Source: Tahibacter harae
GTDB taxonomy: Bacteria > Pseudomonadota > Gammaproteobacteria > Xanthomonadales > Rhodanobacteraceae
Direction of reading: 5' to 3'
Assembly (NCBI RefSeq): GCF_024437735.1
Contig: NZ_JANFQO010000008.1
Span: forward strand, 162,640 to 226,639
DNA length: 64,000 nt
Both the position numbers and the translations under genes were made by a program. Numbering within the stretch: position 1 is the stretch's first letter; each line of letters opens with the position of its first letter. The notes beneath the pieces were generated by a model that ran no database searches, was not told where the DNA came from, and saw nothing but the letters and a program-made list of their open reading frames with translations. Positions 1-9,482 of the stretch are shown here, piece after piece.

Positions 1-590
1 GGGTCTTCGCGCAGGGCCGAGCGCAGCGCCTCGTTGAAGCCGTGGGTGTCGCGGTGCACCTCGCGCTGGTTGATCAGGCACTTCTGCGAGGTGTGCACGA
101 ATTCGATCGGATCCTCGACCGAAAGAATGTGCGCATATTCGTTCTTGTTGACGTGGTCGACCATCGCCGCGAGCGTGGTCGACTTGCCCGAACCGGTGGG
201 CCCGGTGACCAGGATCAGGCCCTGCGGCTGGGCGATCAGGTCCTTGAACACCTTGGGGCAGCCCAGGTCTTCCAGGCTCAGCACTTCCGAGGGAATGGTA
301 CGGAACACCGCACCGGCGCCGCGGTTCTGGTTGAAGGCGTTGACGCGGAAGCGCGCCAGGCCGGGGATCTCGAAGGAGAAGTCGACTTCGAGGAATTCTT
401 CGTAGTCGCGGCGCTGCTTGTCCGACATGATGTCGTAGATCAGCGAGTGGATCTGCTTGTGGTCCAGCGCCGGGATATTGATGCGGCGCACGTCGCCGTC
501 GACGCGGATCATGGGCGGCAGACCGGCGGACAAGTGCAGGTCGGAAGCCTTATTCTTGACCGAGAACGCAAGCAGCTCGGCAATATCCAT
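1..590 (-). CDS. pilT: Type IV pilus retraction ATPase PilT (N-terminal part, cut by window edge)
   Basis: PilT is the hexameric cytoplasmic ATPase that depolymerises type IV pili and drives twitching motility. Reading leftward from the ATG at 588-590 the product starts MDIAELLAFSVKNKASDLHL, the usual PilT N-terminus. The PAS-like N-terminal domain is followed by a Walker A GPTGSGKSTT near residue 130 and the acidic SVEDPIEF box near residue 160. About 196 of the usual ~345 residues are inside the window; the rest lies left of base 1. It is transcribed divergently from yggS, 93 bp away, an arrangement common in gammaproteobacteria. I see no defect in the visible part. Confidence 0.95.
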   Translation of the reverse strand, partial: MDIAELLAFSVKNKASDLHLSAGLPPMIRVDGDVRRINIPALDHKQIHSLIYDIMSDKQRRDYEEFLEVDFSFEIPGLARFRVNAFNQNRGAGAVFRTIPSEVLSLEDLGCPKVFKDLIAQPQGLILVTGPTGSGKSTTLAAMVDHVNKNEYAHILSVEDPIEFVHTSQKCLINQREVHRDTHGFNEALRSALRED

Positions 591-683
591 GCGTATTCCC
601 CCAAAGGCAATCGAAGCGCCGCTGGCCGGCGTGGTTCCGGTCGAGTATAGCTCGCCAATTTTCCGCCGGCGCACGTGCTTGAG

Positions 684-1355
684 ATGAGTTCTTCCGAAAC
701 TGCCTTTACTGAGATCCAGGCCCGGCTGCGGCATGTTGCGGCGCAGCATGGACACCCCGCCGAACTGCTCGCCGTGAGCAAGACCAAGCCCGCCGCGGCG
801 GTGCGCGCACTGGCCGCGCTGGGCCAGCGCCGCTTCGGCGAGAACTATGTGCAGGAGGCCCTGGCCAAGCAGCGCGAGCTGGCCGGCCTGGACCTGGAAT
901 GGCATCTGATCGGCCCGCTGCAGTCGAACAAATGCCGCGAAGTGGCGGAACATTTCGACTGGCTGCAAAGCCTGGACCGGCCCAAGCTGATCGCGCCGCT
1001 GGCACGCTGGCGCCCGGCCGAACGCGGGCCGCTGAATGTGCTGATCCAGGTGAATATCGACGACGAGGCGTCCAAGTCCGGCTGCGCGCCGGCGCAGCTG
1101 CCGGCCCTGGCCGCGGCCGTCGCCGCCGAACCGCAGCTGCGCCTGCGCGGACTGATGGCGATACCGGCGCCGCACGCGGACCTGGCCCTGCGCCGCGCGG
1201 CCTTCGCCCGCATGCATGCGCTGTACCGCGAGTTGCAGGCTGGCTACCCCGGCGTGGATACCTTGTCCCTGGGCATGAGCGAGGATTTTGAACTGGCCGT
1301 GGCCGAAGGCGCCAACCTGGTGCGCATAGGCTCGGCGCTGTTCGGCGCGCGCTGA
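684..1355 (+). CDS. yggS: YggS-family pyridoxal phosphate homeostasis protein
   Basis: A PLP-binding, fold-type III protein (223 residues) that buffers pyridoxal 5'-phosphate and affects amino-acid metabolism; it has no known catalytic reaction. The PLP lysine sits in LLAVSKTKP (Lys33), followed by RRFGENYVQEA, the WHLIGPLQSNK box (the family's HxIGxLQxNK), GLMAIPAP, and near the C-terminus LSLGMSEDFELAVAEGAN, all family signatures. I chose ATG 684; an in-frame GTG three codons upstream (675) is possible. It is divergent from pilT and leads the yggS-proC-yggT series, the common gammaproteobacterial order, although proC lies 245 bp downstream and may have its own promoter. Confidence 0.95.
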   Translation: MSSSETAFTEIQARLRHVAAQHGHPAELLAVSKTKPAAAVRALAALGQRRFGENYVQEALAKQRELAGLDLEWHLIGPLQSNKCREVAEHFDWLQSLDRPKLIAPLARWRPAERGPLNVLIQVNIDDEASKSGCAPAQLPALAAAVAAEPQLRLRGLMAIPAPHADLALRRAAFARMHALYRELQAGYPGVDTLSLGMSEDFELAVAEGANLVRIGSALFGAR

Positions 1356-1600
1356 CGCGGCGGCGGCCAAGGGCGAAGCGGCCTGCGGTACGCGCGGCCG
1401 AAGGCAGGCCGCTTGCGCCCAGTTGCCGGCGCCGTCGCCGAGACCGCCCTGCAGCGCCAGCGGTGCGCGACCCGCACGAAACCGCACCCTCCAGCCACAC
1501 CGCAACCCGCCCCGTCCTGCCGCGCCGCGGCGGCTTATCCGCTGCGCGCAGGCCGCGACAGCGGCTATGCTCCGGCCCTCCCCGCACGGCTGTGGAACCC

Positions 1601-2443
1601 ATGCACGATCCGACCTCTTCTTCCTCCGCGCGCATCGCCTTCGTCGGCGGCGGCAACATGGCGCGCAGCCTGATCGGCGGCCTGGTACGCCAGGGGCATG
1701 ACGCAGCGGCCATCCGCGTGGCCGAGCCCAATGCCGACCTGCGCCAGGCCCTGGCACGGGACTTCGGCGTCGCCGTGTTCGAGCACGGCCGCGACGCCGC
1801 CGCCGGCGCCGAGGCGGTGCTGCTCGCGGTCAAGCCGCAGGTGATGCGTCCTGTCTGCGAATCGCTGCGCGAGGTGCTGCAGGCGGACCGGCCGCTGCTC
1901 ATTTCCATCGCCGCCGGCATCCGCATGGACCAGCTCGATGCCTGGTGCGGCGGCGGCGTGGCCGTGGTGCGCAGCATGCCGAACACGCCGGCGCTGATCG
2001 GCGCCGGTGCCAGCGGCCTGTGCGCGAACGGCCGCGTCGATGCGGCCCAGCGCGCCCGGGCGGAACAGATCCTCGGCGCGGCGGGCCTCACTGTGTGGAT
2101 CGAGGCCGAGGAGCAAATGGACATCGTCACCGCGATCTCCGGCTCCGGCCCGGCCTATTTCTTCCTGCTGGTGGAAGCCCTGGAAGACGCCGCTGTGGCC
2201 GAAGGCCTGCCGCGCGACGCGGCGCGCCTGCTGGCCTGCCAGACCGCGCTCGGCGCCGGCCGCATGCTGCGCGAGGACGGCGAGGCGCCGGCCCAGCTGC
2301 GCCAGCGCGTGACCTCGCCCAACGGCACCACCCAGGCCGCGCTGGACCGTTTCGCCGCGCGCGGCCTGCGCGACGTCGTCGCCGACGCGGTCGCCGCGGC
2401 GACGCAGCGCGGACGCGAACTGGCAGCGAAATCCGGAGACTGA
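1601..2443 (+). CDS. proC: Pyrroline-5-carboxylate reductase
   Basis: Catalyses the last step of proline synthesis, NAD(P)H-dependent reduction of 1-pyrroline-5-carboxylate, in the cytoplasm. The 280-residue length is normal. Near the N-terminus is the dinucleotide-binding loop AFVGGGNMARSLIGG, in the middle VRSMPNTPALIGAGASG, then the ISGSGPAYFF segment, and the C-terminal signature VTSPNGTTQAAL. The open frame extends upstream to 1463, but ATG 1601 is where family similarity begins. yggT begins only 3 bp after the stop, so the two genes are almost certainly co-transcribed. Confidence 0.95.
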   Translation: MHDPTSSSSARIAFVGGGNMARSLIGGLVRQGHDAAAIRVAEPNADLRQALARDFGVAVFEHGRDAAAGAEAVLLAVKPQVMRPVCESLREVLQADRPLLISIAAGIRMDQLDAWCGGGVAVVRSMPNTPALIGAGASGLCANGRVDAAQRARAEQILGAAGLTVWIEAEEQMDIVTAISGSGPAYFFLLVEALEDAAVAEGLPRDAARLLACQTALGAGRMLREDGEAPAQLRQRVTSPNGTTQAALDRFAARGLRDVVADAVAAATQRGRELAAKSGD

Positions 2444-2446
2444 ACC

Positions 2447-3022
2447 ATGGGATTCTTCCGCGACGCGGCCCTGCTGCTGATCCAGGTCGCCTTCGGCCTG
2501 GTGCTGCTGGTGTTCGCCCTGCGCCTGCTGCTGCCGCTGACCCGGGTGCGCTTCAACAATCCGGTCTGCCAATTCGTATACAAGGCCACCAACCCGGTGA
2601 TCGGCCCGCTCAGCCAGGTGGTGCGGGCGCTGCGCCAGTTCAGCCTGGCGACCTTGCTGGCGATATGGCTGATCCTGCTGCTGGAAGTCGTGCTGCTGTT
2701 GCTGATCCTCGGCTATCCGCTGCGCGCGGACTGGATATTGCTCATCAGTTCGGTCGGCGTGGTCCATTTCCTGGTCGGCCTGGCGTTCTGGGTGGTCCTG
2801 TTCGCGGCCGTGGCCAGCTTTTTCTCGCCGGACCGGCGCAATCCCGCGGTAGAAGCCCTGTACGGCCTGGCCGATCCGCTGCTGCAGCCGTTCCGCCGCC
2901 TGCCGCCGCGCGGCCTGCCCTTCGACCTTTCGCCGCTGTACGCGACGGTGGCGCTGCGCCTGATCCTGCTCGCGCTGCAGCACCTGCTGGGGCCGCTGTA
3001 CCGCTTCATGCTGCCGCTGTAG
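2447..3022 (+). CDS. yggT: YggT-family integral membrane protein
   Basis: A 191-residue inner-membrane protein with two YggT domains, each made of hydrophobic hairpins. The N-terminal hairpin carries the family phrase FVYKATNPVIGPL and the C-terminal repeat has LADPLLQPFRRL. Hydrophobic spans are visible at about residues 5-30, 62-95, 100-125 and 165-188. Exact function is not settled in the family; homologues are linked to osmotic stress and cell division. It follows proC with a 3-bp gap. The DUF167 gene that often follows yggT is not here; a DUF4426 gene takes its place. Confidence 0.9.
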   Translation: MGFFRDAALLLIQVAFGLVLLVFALRLLLPLTRVRFNNPVCQFVYKATNPVIGPLSQVVRALRQFSLATLLAIWLILLLEVVLLLLILGYPLRADWILLISSVGVVHFLVGLAFWVVLFAAVASFFSPDRRNPAVEALYGLADPLLQPFRRLPPRGLPFDLSPLYATVALRLILLALQHLLGPLYRFMLPL

Positions 3023-3069
3023 CGCAGGTCCGGGATAAGATCAGTCCGATTCTGCTGCGGAAGCCGCCC

Positions 3070-3522
3070 ATGAAACTCGCCTACAAGATCGGCCTGCTCG
3101 CCGGCGCCACACTGCTGATGCTGCTTCCGGCGCGCGGCCGCGCCGAACAGGTCCAGCGCTTCGACGATTACCAGGTGCATTACAACGCGCTGTCCAGCGA
3201 CATGCTGCCGGCCGAAGTCGCGGCGCAGTACAAGTTCAGCCGTTCCAGCAAGCAGGGCCTGGTGAATATTGCCGTGCAGAAGCTCGACGGCACGCAGACG
3301 CCGGTCGCGGTCGCGGCCAGCATCCGCGGCACCGCGGCCAACCTCGCCGGCCAGCGCAGCGAGCTGGTCCTGCGCGAGATCCGCGAAGCCGACGCGATCT
3401 ACTACCTCGGCGAATTTCCGGTGCGCGGCAGCGACACGCTGAACTTCGACCTGACCATCACGCCGGCCGGCAGCGCGCGCAGCTACGCGCTGAAATTCAG
3501 CAAGAACTACATTACCGACTGA
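3070..3522 (+). CDS. DUF4426 exported protein
   Basis: A 150-residue periplasmic or secreted protein. It has a clear Sec signal peptide (MKLAYKIG then a hydrophobic run, cleavage probably after ...GRGRA near residue 26). The mature part contains FDDYQVHYNALSSDMLPAEVA and a C-terminal ALKFSKNYITD, features of the DUF4426 family, which is commonly encoded next to yggT in gammaproteobacteria. Its function is unknown. It starts 47 bp after yggT and is probably in the same transcript. Confidence 0.85.
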   Translation: MKLAYKIGLLAGATLLMLLPARGRAEQVQRFDDYQVHYNALSSDMLPAEVAAQYKFSRSSKQGLVNIAVQKLDGTQTPVAVAASIRGTAANLAGQRSELVLREIREADAIYYLGEFPVRGSDTLNFDLTITPAGSARSYALKFSKNYITD

Positions 3523-3623
3523 CGGACGTATCGACCGGCGCACGCCGATGGACGCCTGCCAGCCGATGGCCGCGCCGAATTGACGGCCACAGCGAACAAC
3601 AACTGCACGGACCTGCCCTACGC

Positions 3624-4337
3624 ATGAATGCCGCGGCTTCGACCCGCCTGCTGCTGATCCGCCACGCCCAGGCCAGCTTCGGCACCGACGACTACGACCG
3701 GCTTTCCGAGCGCGGCCTGCGCCAGGCCGAGCTGCTGGCCAACTGGCTGGCCGCGCAGCCGGAGCAGTTCAGCCACGTGGTCAGCGGCGCGCAGAAGCGC
3801 CATGCGCAGACCTTGCAGGCATTGCAGGCCGCTGCCCACGCGCTGCAGAAACCGCTGCCCACAGCCGAGATCGATGCGGACTGGAACGAGTTCGATCACG
3901 AAAGCCTGCTGCGCGGCTATGTGGCCTGGGCGCCGCAGGATCCGGACCTGCCCAGCCTGCAGACCGGCCACGAACCGGACCGGGTGCAGGCCCTGCTCGG
4001 CCGCGCCTTCGCCGCCTGGGACCAGGGCGTGCTGGACCACGCCATGCCCGAGACCCTGGCCGCCTTCCGCGCCCGCGTACGCCGCGCGCACGAACGCGCC
4101 CAGGCCCGCGCCGGCAGCGGCACGGCGCTGGTGGTCAGCTCCGGCGGCGTGATCGCGCGCTGCGCCCAGGCCCTGCTGGACCTGGACGAGGCCACCACCA
4201 TCCGCCACAACCTCAGCCTGGCCAATTCCGGCATCGTCGAATTCGTGCACGACGGCGGCGCCTGGAACCTGGCGCGCTGGAGCCACCTGCCGCACCTGGA
4301 AGAAGAACCGCACCGTTCCCTGCGCAGCTGGTACTGA
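3624..4337 (+). CDS. Histidine phosphatase family protein
   Basis: A 237-residue cytoplasmic phosphoglycerate-mutase-like (branch 1/2) phosphatase. The catalytic RHA(Q) motif is in LLLIRHAQASFG (His ~13), with SERGLRQAELLANWL after it and the second catalytic histidine region in VVSSGGVIARCAQALL; the distal His is replaced by a Ser-Gly-Gly context typical of the broader clade. The substrate cannot be told from sequence. It is followed 28 bp later by an APH-fold phosphotransferase, and this pairing recurs in proteobacterial fatty-acid/acyl-CoA gene sets, but no such genes are visible here. Confidence 0.85.
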   Translation: MNAAASTRLLLIRHAQASFGTDDYDRLSERGLRQAELLANWLAAQPEQFSHVVSGAQKRHAQTLQALQAAAHALQKPLPTAEIDADWNEFDHESLLRGYVAWAPQDPDLPSLQTGHEPDRVQALLGRAFAAWDQGVLDHAMPETLAAFRARVRRAHERAQARAGSGTALVVSSGGVIARCAQALLDLDEATTIRHNLSLANSGIVEFVHDGGAWNLARWSHLPHLEEEPHRSLRSWY

Positions 4338-4365
4338 ACCGCTGCATGCCCGCGAGCACCCCGCC

Positions 4366-5391
4366 ATGAGCACAAGCAACGGCCAGACGCTGGACCTCGC
4401 CGCACTGGAACGCTACCTCGCCGAGCATCTGCCCGGCTTCCGCGGCCCACTGCAGGCGACCAAGTACAAGGGCGGGCAATCCAACCCGACCTACCAGCTC
4501 GACGCCGCCTCCGGCCGCTGCGTGCTGCGGCGCAAACCGCCGGGCCAGCTGCTCGCCTCGGCACATGCGGTGGAACGCGAATACCGCGTGCTGCAGGCCT
4601 TGCAGCACAGCGCCGTGCCGGTGGCAGCGCCGCTGCTGCTGTGCGAAGACAGTGCCGTGATCGGCAGTGCCTTCTATCTCATGGACCATGTGCCCGGCCG
4701 GGTGTACTGGGACCCGGCCCTGCCCGAACTCGATGCGCAACAGCGCGGCAGGATCTACCTGGGCGCGGTCGATACCCTGATCGCTCTGGCCCGGCTGGAC
4801 ACGGCGGCCGCCGGCCTGGCCGACTACGGCAGGCCCGGCAACTACTTCGCGCGCCAGATCGCGCGCTGGAGCGAGCAATACCGCGCCAGCGAGACCGCGC
4901 CCATCGCCGCCATGGACGCGCTGATCCGGCACCTGCCCGCCGCCGCACCGCCGGACGACGGCCGCAGCGCCTTGGTACACGGCGATTTCCGCCTGGACAA
5001 TCTGATGTGGTCCGGACAGGGCGAACTGCTGGCCGTGGTCGACTGGGAATTGTCCACACTGGGACATCCGCTGGCCGACCTCGGCTATTTCTGCATGGCC
5101 CTGCGCCTGCCGCGCAATCCCGTGCTGCCCGGTCTGGCCGGCCTGGACCGCGCCGAGCTGGGCATCCCCTCCGAAGCCGCCCTGCTCGCCCGCTTCGGCG
5201 AAGCCACCGGCCTGGATCCCGGCGCCGACTGGCCCTTCCACCTCGCCTTCCACTTCTTCCGCCTGGCCGCGATCGCCCAGGGCGTGATGAAGCGCGCGCT
5301 GCAGGGCAATGCGTCGAATGAGCAGGCGCTGGCGGCGGGAAGGATGGCGGGAACGATTGCGCAGATGGGACAGGAAGTGCTTGGCGGCTGA
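4366..5391 (+). CDS. APH-fold phosphotransferase (ACAD10/11-like)
   Basis: A 341-residue aminoglycoside-phosphotransferase-fold kinase of the group related to the kinase domain of human ACAD10/ACAD11. The N-lobe has KYKGGQSNPTYQL and CVLRRKPPG (ATP-binding lysine region). The catalytic loop is LVHGDFRLDNLM (residues ~204-215) and the metal-binding segment is VVDWELSTLGHPLADLGY, both strictly diagnostic. The substrate is not determined; in ACAD11 it is a hydroxyacyl-CoA, which is an inference at best here. Likely co-transcribed with the upstream histidine phosphatase. Confidence 0.87.
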   Translation: MSTSNGQTLDLAALERYLAEHLPGFRGPLQATKYKGGQSNPTYQLDAASGRCVLRRKPPGQLLASAHAVEREYRVLQALQHSAVPVAAPLLLCEDSAVIGSAFYLMDHVPGRVYWDPALPELDAQQRGRIYLGAVDTLIALARLDTAAAGLADYGRPGNYFARQIARWSEQYRASETAPIAAMDALIRHLPAAAPPDDGRSALVHGDFRLDNLMWSGQGELLAVVDWELSTLGHPLADLGYFCMALRLPRNPVLPGLAGLDRAELGIPSEAALLARFGEATGLDPGADWPFHLAFHFFRLAAIAQGVMKRALQGNASNEQALAAGRMAGTIAQMGQEVLGG

Positions 5392-5515
5392 AAAGCGGAC
5401 CGCGCAGGTACGTCCGCATCAGTGCACGACTACGGGCGTTTCGGTTCGGCCGGCCGCGTCAACGTGCCCACCAGCACGCCCTTGGCCAGTACGTGGCCGC
5501 GGGCGCCGCGAAAAG

Positions 5516-5555
5516 CCCTCTCCGCCAAGCGCGTTCACGTGCTTGGCGGAGAGGG
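5516..5555 (-). repeat. Dispersed intergenic palindrome, copy 1 (inverted)
   Basis: CCCTCTCCGCCAAGC and GCTTGGCGGAGAGGG form 15-bp arms around a short loop, followed by TTGGGTGAGGGG. Read on the minus strand it matches the CCCCTCACCC...CCCTCTCCxCCAAG arrangement of the copies at 23.1 and 45.8 kb. Confidence 0.8.
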
Positions 5556-5637
5556 TTGGGTGAGGGGCGGCGCTTCAGTCCGCAATGGAGCCCGGTTTCC
5601 GCATCATTCTTCGCGAATTGAAGATTGCGGCGAAAAT

Positions 5638-5707
5638 CCAACGGCGAGGCGCATTGGTCGTCGCCCCGCACCCGGCCCTCTCCCCAAGCAAGCTCGGGGG
5701 AGAGGGA
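5638..5707 (+). repeat. Dispersed intergenic palindrome, copy 2
   Basis: Contains a leader CCAACGGCGAGGCGC, then CACCCGGCCCTCTCCCC, a short loop and CGGGGGAGAGGGA. The leader and the palindrome are shared with the copy at 45796-45876, so the repeat unit is about 75 bp, not just the stem. Confidence 0.8.
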
Positions 5708-5785
5708 TCGATCCGGGTTTTGTGTGAGCGCATCGGGAGACTGTTGCATTGCCCAGGTCGACCGAGGCTTTGGTCTCGGCCAGGC

Positions 5786-5842
5786 GGAAGCGATGATCGA
5801 GAGGGACGAGCACGGGGCGCCAGGCCGGAAGCGATGATCGAG
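5786..5842 (+). repeat. Short direct repeat, period 41 bp
   Basis: GGAAGCGATGATCGAG occurs at 5786-5801 and again at 5827-5842, each preceded by CCAGGC or CCAGGCC. No known element recognised. Confidence 0.6.
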
Positions 5843-5892
5843 GCAGTGCTGTGCGCGCGCATTCATTGGCGCGTGCATTCGCCTGTGCCGAC

Positions 5893-6900
5893 TTAGCGCG
5901 GCAACAAGCCTTCGTCCACCAGTGCCAGCACTCGCCGGCGCTCTGTCTCGCTGAAGCTTTGCAGCAGTTTCTGCAATTTCACCTCGCGCACCGAAGGCGC
6001 CAGTGCGCTGTCGGCGAGCAGCCGTTCGCGGGCCTGGGCATAGGCGCGCAGGCGCAGATTCCAGTCCAGTTCCTGCTGATCGAGTTCGCCCAGGCGTTGG
6101 GCGGCGGCCTCGCCCCAGAGTTCGCTGCGCTGCTGTGCGCGCTGGGCCGGGGACAGCTGCTGCGCGTCCAACTGCGCGGTCTGGGCCAGGGCGAGCTGGA
6201 AGTCGGTGCTTTGCGCGCGGACTTCGCGCTGCTGCGGATCGAGCTGGGCGTCGAGTTCGGCCAGACGCGCGCTGCGCGTGGCGGCGTCCAGTCCCGTGTC
6301 GCGCGCCAGGGCCAGGCGCTGTGCGGTCAGCGCGGCATAGTCTTCTTCCTCGCCGAACCAGGCACGGGCGAGTTCCTCGCCGAGTTCGCGCCGGCGCAGT
6401 TCGCGCAGGCGTTCCAGATCGGCCGCCAGATCGCCGCTGCGGCCCAGCGCGGCACTGGCGCGCTGCAATTCCACATAGCGGTCGAACAGGTGCAGCACCG
6501 CGGCACGCACGCTCGCGCTCAGCGCCGTCTGCTGCTGCAGCCAGGCCAGCAGGTCGGCGCGGATCTGTTCGGGGTTGCGCTCGCCCAGGCGGGCCAGAAA
6601 GTAGTCGAACAGGCGGCGCAGTTCGCGGTCGGCGGCGAGGTTGCCGGCAGCGTCCACCCGTATCCGGCCGTCGACTTCGGTGCCGCGCAGCGAATCCTCG
6701 CGCACCGCGGGCGCGGCCTGCGGCAGGCGCGCGGCCGCATTCGACGCCGCGGCCTTCGGCGCAGACGCCGCGCTTTCGCTGCGCTGGGCAACGCCGGCCG
6801 CAGCCGTCGCGGGCGCCGAGGCCGGCGGCCGGCGCCAGAAAAAGACGAGCAGCAGCAGTCCGAGCAGGACTGCCGCTGCCATCGCCGCACGCTTCGTCAC
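5893..6900 (-). CDS. lifO: Lipase-specific foldase (lipase chaperone)
   Basis: A membrane-anchored steric chaperone that folds the cognate secreted lipase in the periplasm before type II secretion. The 335-residue protein has one N-terminal transmembrane anchor (residues ~7-22), an Ala/Pro-rich linker (to ~65), and a helical domain with the foldase signature RRLFDYFLARLGE near residues 95-107. The remainder is long, charged and almost all helical, as in LipB/Lif. The start is GTG at 6898-6900; ATG 6882 is an alternative. It lies 13 bp downstream of the lipase gene, the usual order of lipase-foldase operons. Confidence 0.93.
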   Translation of the reverse strand: MTKRAAMAAAVLLGLLLLVFFWRRPPASAPATAAAGVAQRSESAASAPKAAASNAAARLPQAAPAVREDSLRGTEVDGRIRVDAAGNLAADRELRRLFDYFLARLGERNPEQIRADLLAWLQQQTALSASVRAAVLHLFDRYVELQRASAALGRSGDLAADLERLRELRRRELGEELARAWFGEEEDYAALTAQRLALARDTGLDAATRSARLAELDAQLDPQQREVRAQSTDFQLALAQTAQLDAQQLSPAQRAQQRSELWGEAAAQRLGELDQQELDWNLRLRAYAQARERLLADSALAPSVREVKLQKLLQSFSETERRRVLALVDEGLLPR

Positions 6901-6913
6901 GAACGCGGCCTGA

Positions 6914-8050
<1,137 letters not shown>

Positions 8051-8105
8051 CTAGCGCGCTCAAACGCAGATTTCAAACACTTGTTTTAGTGCGTCCGGGG
8101 CCGCT

Positions 8106-8621
8106 TCAGAGCTGGCGGTCCTCGGCCTGGAAGCTGCCGCTGACGTCGTGCGCCTGGCCGGCCGCGTCGAGCAGGCGGAAACTGAAGCGGCCGGCGTAGC
8201 GCTTGCCTTCGGCGCGTTCGATCTCGAACTGATTGCCGGCGTGCTGCTTGTCCAGCTTGTACTCGGCGTCGGGATCGCCGCCCATGGTTTTTACACCTTT
8301 GGAAAAGCGCACATCGCACTCGGCGCGGCTGAAGTTCCCGCTGTCGAGCTTCAGCCGCTGCCCGGCAGCGAGGCCGCCGCAGATGATGCTGAGCCGGTCG
8401 ACCGGTGTCTTCGGCGGCGGCCAGGCACTGGCGCCTTTGCTGCTCGCACTGAGGCTGAAACTGCCGCTGGCATTGCCCGCCGGCACCAGGCTGATGCTGT
8501 CGTCGTCGCTGACGAATTCGGCACCGCCGATCTGCGCGCTGAAGGTCTGGGTTTCGGCCTGCGCAGCCAGCGGCAGCAGTACGGCGGAAAATACAAGGCA
8601 GCGCAGGACAGGAATACGCAT
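8106..8621 (-). CDS. Exported protein of unknown function
   Basis: A 171-residue protein with a typical Sec signal peptide (MRIPVLRCLVFSAVLLPLAA, cleavage after AQA near residue 23). The mature part is polar, starts ETQTFSAQIGG, and has two cysteines (SIICGG and AECDV) that could form a disulfide. I do not recognise the family. Start ATG 8621 is preceded by GGAG at good spacing; the frame is open to 8639. It stands alone between the lipase operon and the BtuF-like gene. Confidence 0.7.
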   Translation of the reverse strand: MRIPVLRCLVFSAVLLPLAAQAETQTFSAQIGGAEFVSDDDSISLVPAGNASGSFSLSASSKGASAWPPPKTPVDRLSIICGGLAAGQRLKLDSGNFSRAECDVRFSKGVKTMGGDPDAEYKLDKQHAGNQFEIERAEGKRYAGRFSFRLLDAAGQAHDVSGSFQAEDRQL

Positions 8622-8676
8622 GGCGGGCTCCGTAATCACTGTGCAGGATTACGCAGGCCGGCGCGCAAGCCTGACA

Positions 8677-9474
8677 TCAGCCGGCATGGCGCTGCGCCCA
8701 TTGCCGCACCAGTGCATGGATGGCGTCCAGGCCGTCGAACAGCGCCGCCGGGCCGGGCTGCAGAATCAGGGGCGACTTGATCTCGTGCAGTTCGCCGTCA
8801 CGCACGGCGGGAATCGCGTCCCAGCCCGGCCGCGCGGCGACGTGCTGGGGACGGAAGCGCTTGCCGCACCAGGATCCCAGGATCAGATCCGGCGCGCGCC
8901 GCACCACTTCGGCCGGATCGGCCAGGATGCGGTTGCGCGCCAGCGATTCCCGGGTGAGTTCGGGAAACACGTCGTCGCCGCCGGCGATGCGCACCAGTTC
9001 GCCGACCCAGCGTATGCCGGTGATCAGCGGCTCGTCCCATTCCTCGAAATACACCCGGGGCCGGCGCGGCAGCTGTGCGGCGGCCTCGCGCACCGCGGCG
9101 ATATGCGCCTCGGCGCGCCGGGCCAGTTCGTCGCCGGCCTCGGCGCGGCCCACCATGCCGGCAAGGCGGCGGATATAGCCCAGGATGCCCTCGACCGAGC
9201 GGTGATTGCTGATCCACACCTCGACGCCGGCCTTGATCAGGTCGCGCGCAATATCCGCCTGGATGTCGGAGAAGCCGATGACCAGATCCGGCTCCAGCTT
9301 GAGGATCTCGCCGATCTTGGCGCTGGTGAAGGCCGATACCTTGGGCTTTTCCTTGCGCGCGCGCGCCGGCCGCACGGTGAAGCCGGAGATGCCGACGATG
9401 CGCTGCTCTTCGCCGATGGCATAGAGCACTTCGGTCGGTTCCTCGGTCAGGCAGACGATGCGGCTGGGAAACAT
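8677..9474 (-). CDS. BtuF-like cobalamin-binding protein without signal peptide
   Basis: A 265-residue protein of the periplasmic-binding-protein class III fold (BtuF/FecB type). Family hallmarks are VCLTEEPTEVLYAIGEEQRIVG at the start, then EPDLVIGFSDIQADIARDL, a VEGILGYIRRLAGMVG helix, and WVGELVRIAGGDDVFPEL. Unlike BtuF it begins directly with the first beta-strand and has no signal peptide or lipobox, so as written it would be cytoplasmic. No ABC permease or ATPase lies nearby. It starts 8 bp after the pdxH stop and is therefore probably co-transcribed with it. Ligand unknown; vitamin B12 or a related corrinoid is the family default. Confidence 0.8.
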   Translation of the reverse strand: MFPSRIVCLTEEPTEVLYAIGEEQRIVGISGFTVRPARARKEKPKVSAFTSAKIGEILKLEPDLVIGFSDIQADIARDLIKAGVEVWISNHRSVEGILGYIRRLAGMVGRAEAGDELARRAEAHIAAVREAAAQLPRRPRVYFEEWDEPLITGIRWVGELVRIAGGDDVFPELTRESLARNRILADPAEVVRRAPDLILGSWCGKRFRPQHVAARPGWDAIPAVRDGELHEIKSPLILQPGPAALFDGLDAIHALVRQWAQRHAG

Positions 9475-9482
9475 GGCCGCGC

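Larger units (their letters stand above)
5392..5892. other. Non-coding gap with palindromic and direct repeats
   Basis: A 500-bp stretch between two convergent genes. I see no credible gene. It contains two copies of the dispersed CCCTCTCC...GGAGAGGG palindrome in opposite orientation (5516-5555 and 5638-5707) and a 16-bp direct repeat (5786-5801 and 5827-5842). Confidence 0.8.

Noticed and set aside
5516..5707. Palindromes considered as Rho-independent terminators
   Set aside because: No T-run on either side and the same sequence recurs at five intergenic sites, so a dispersed element is more likely.
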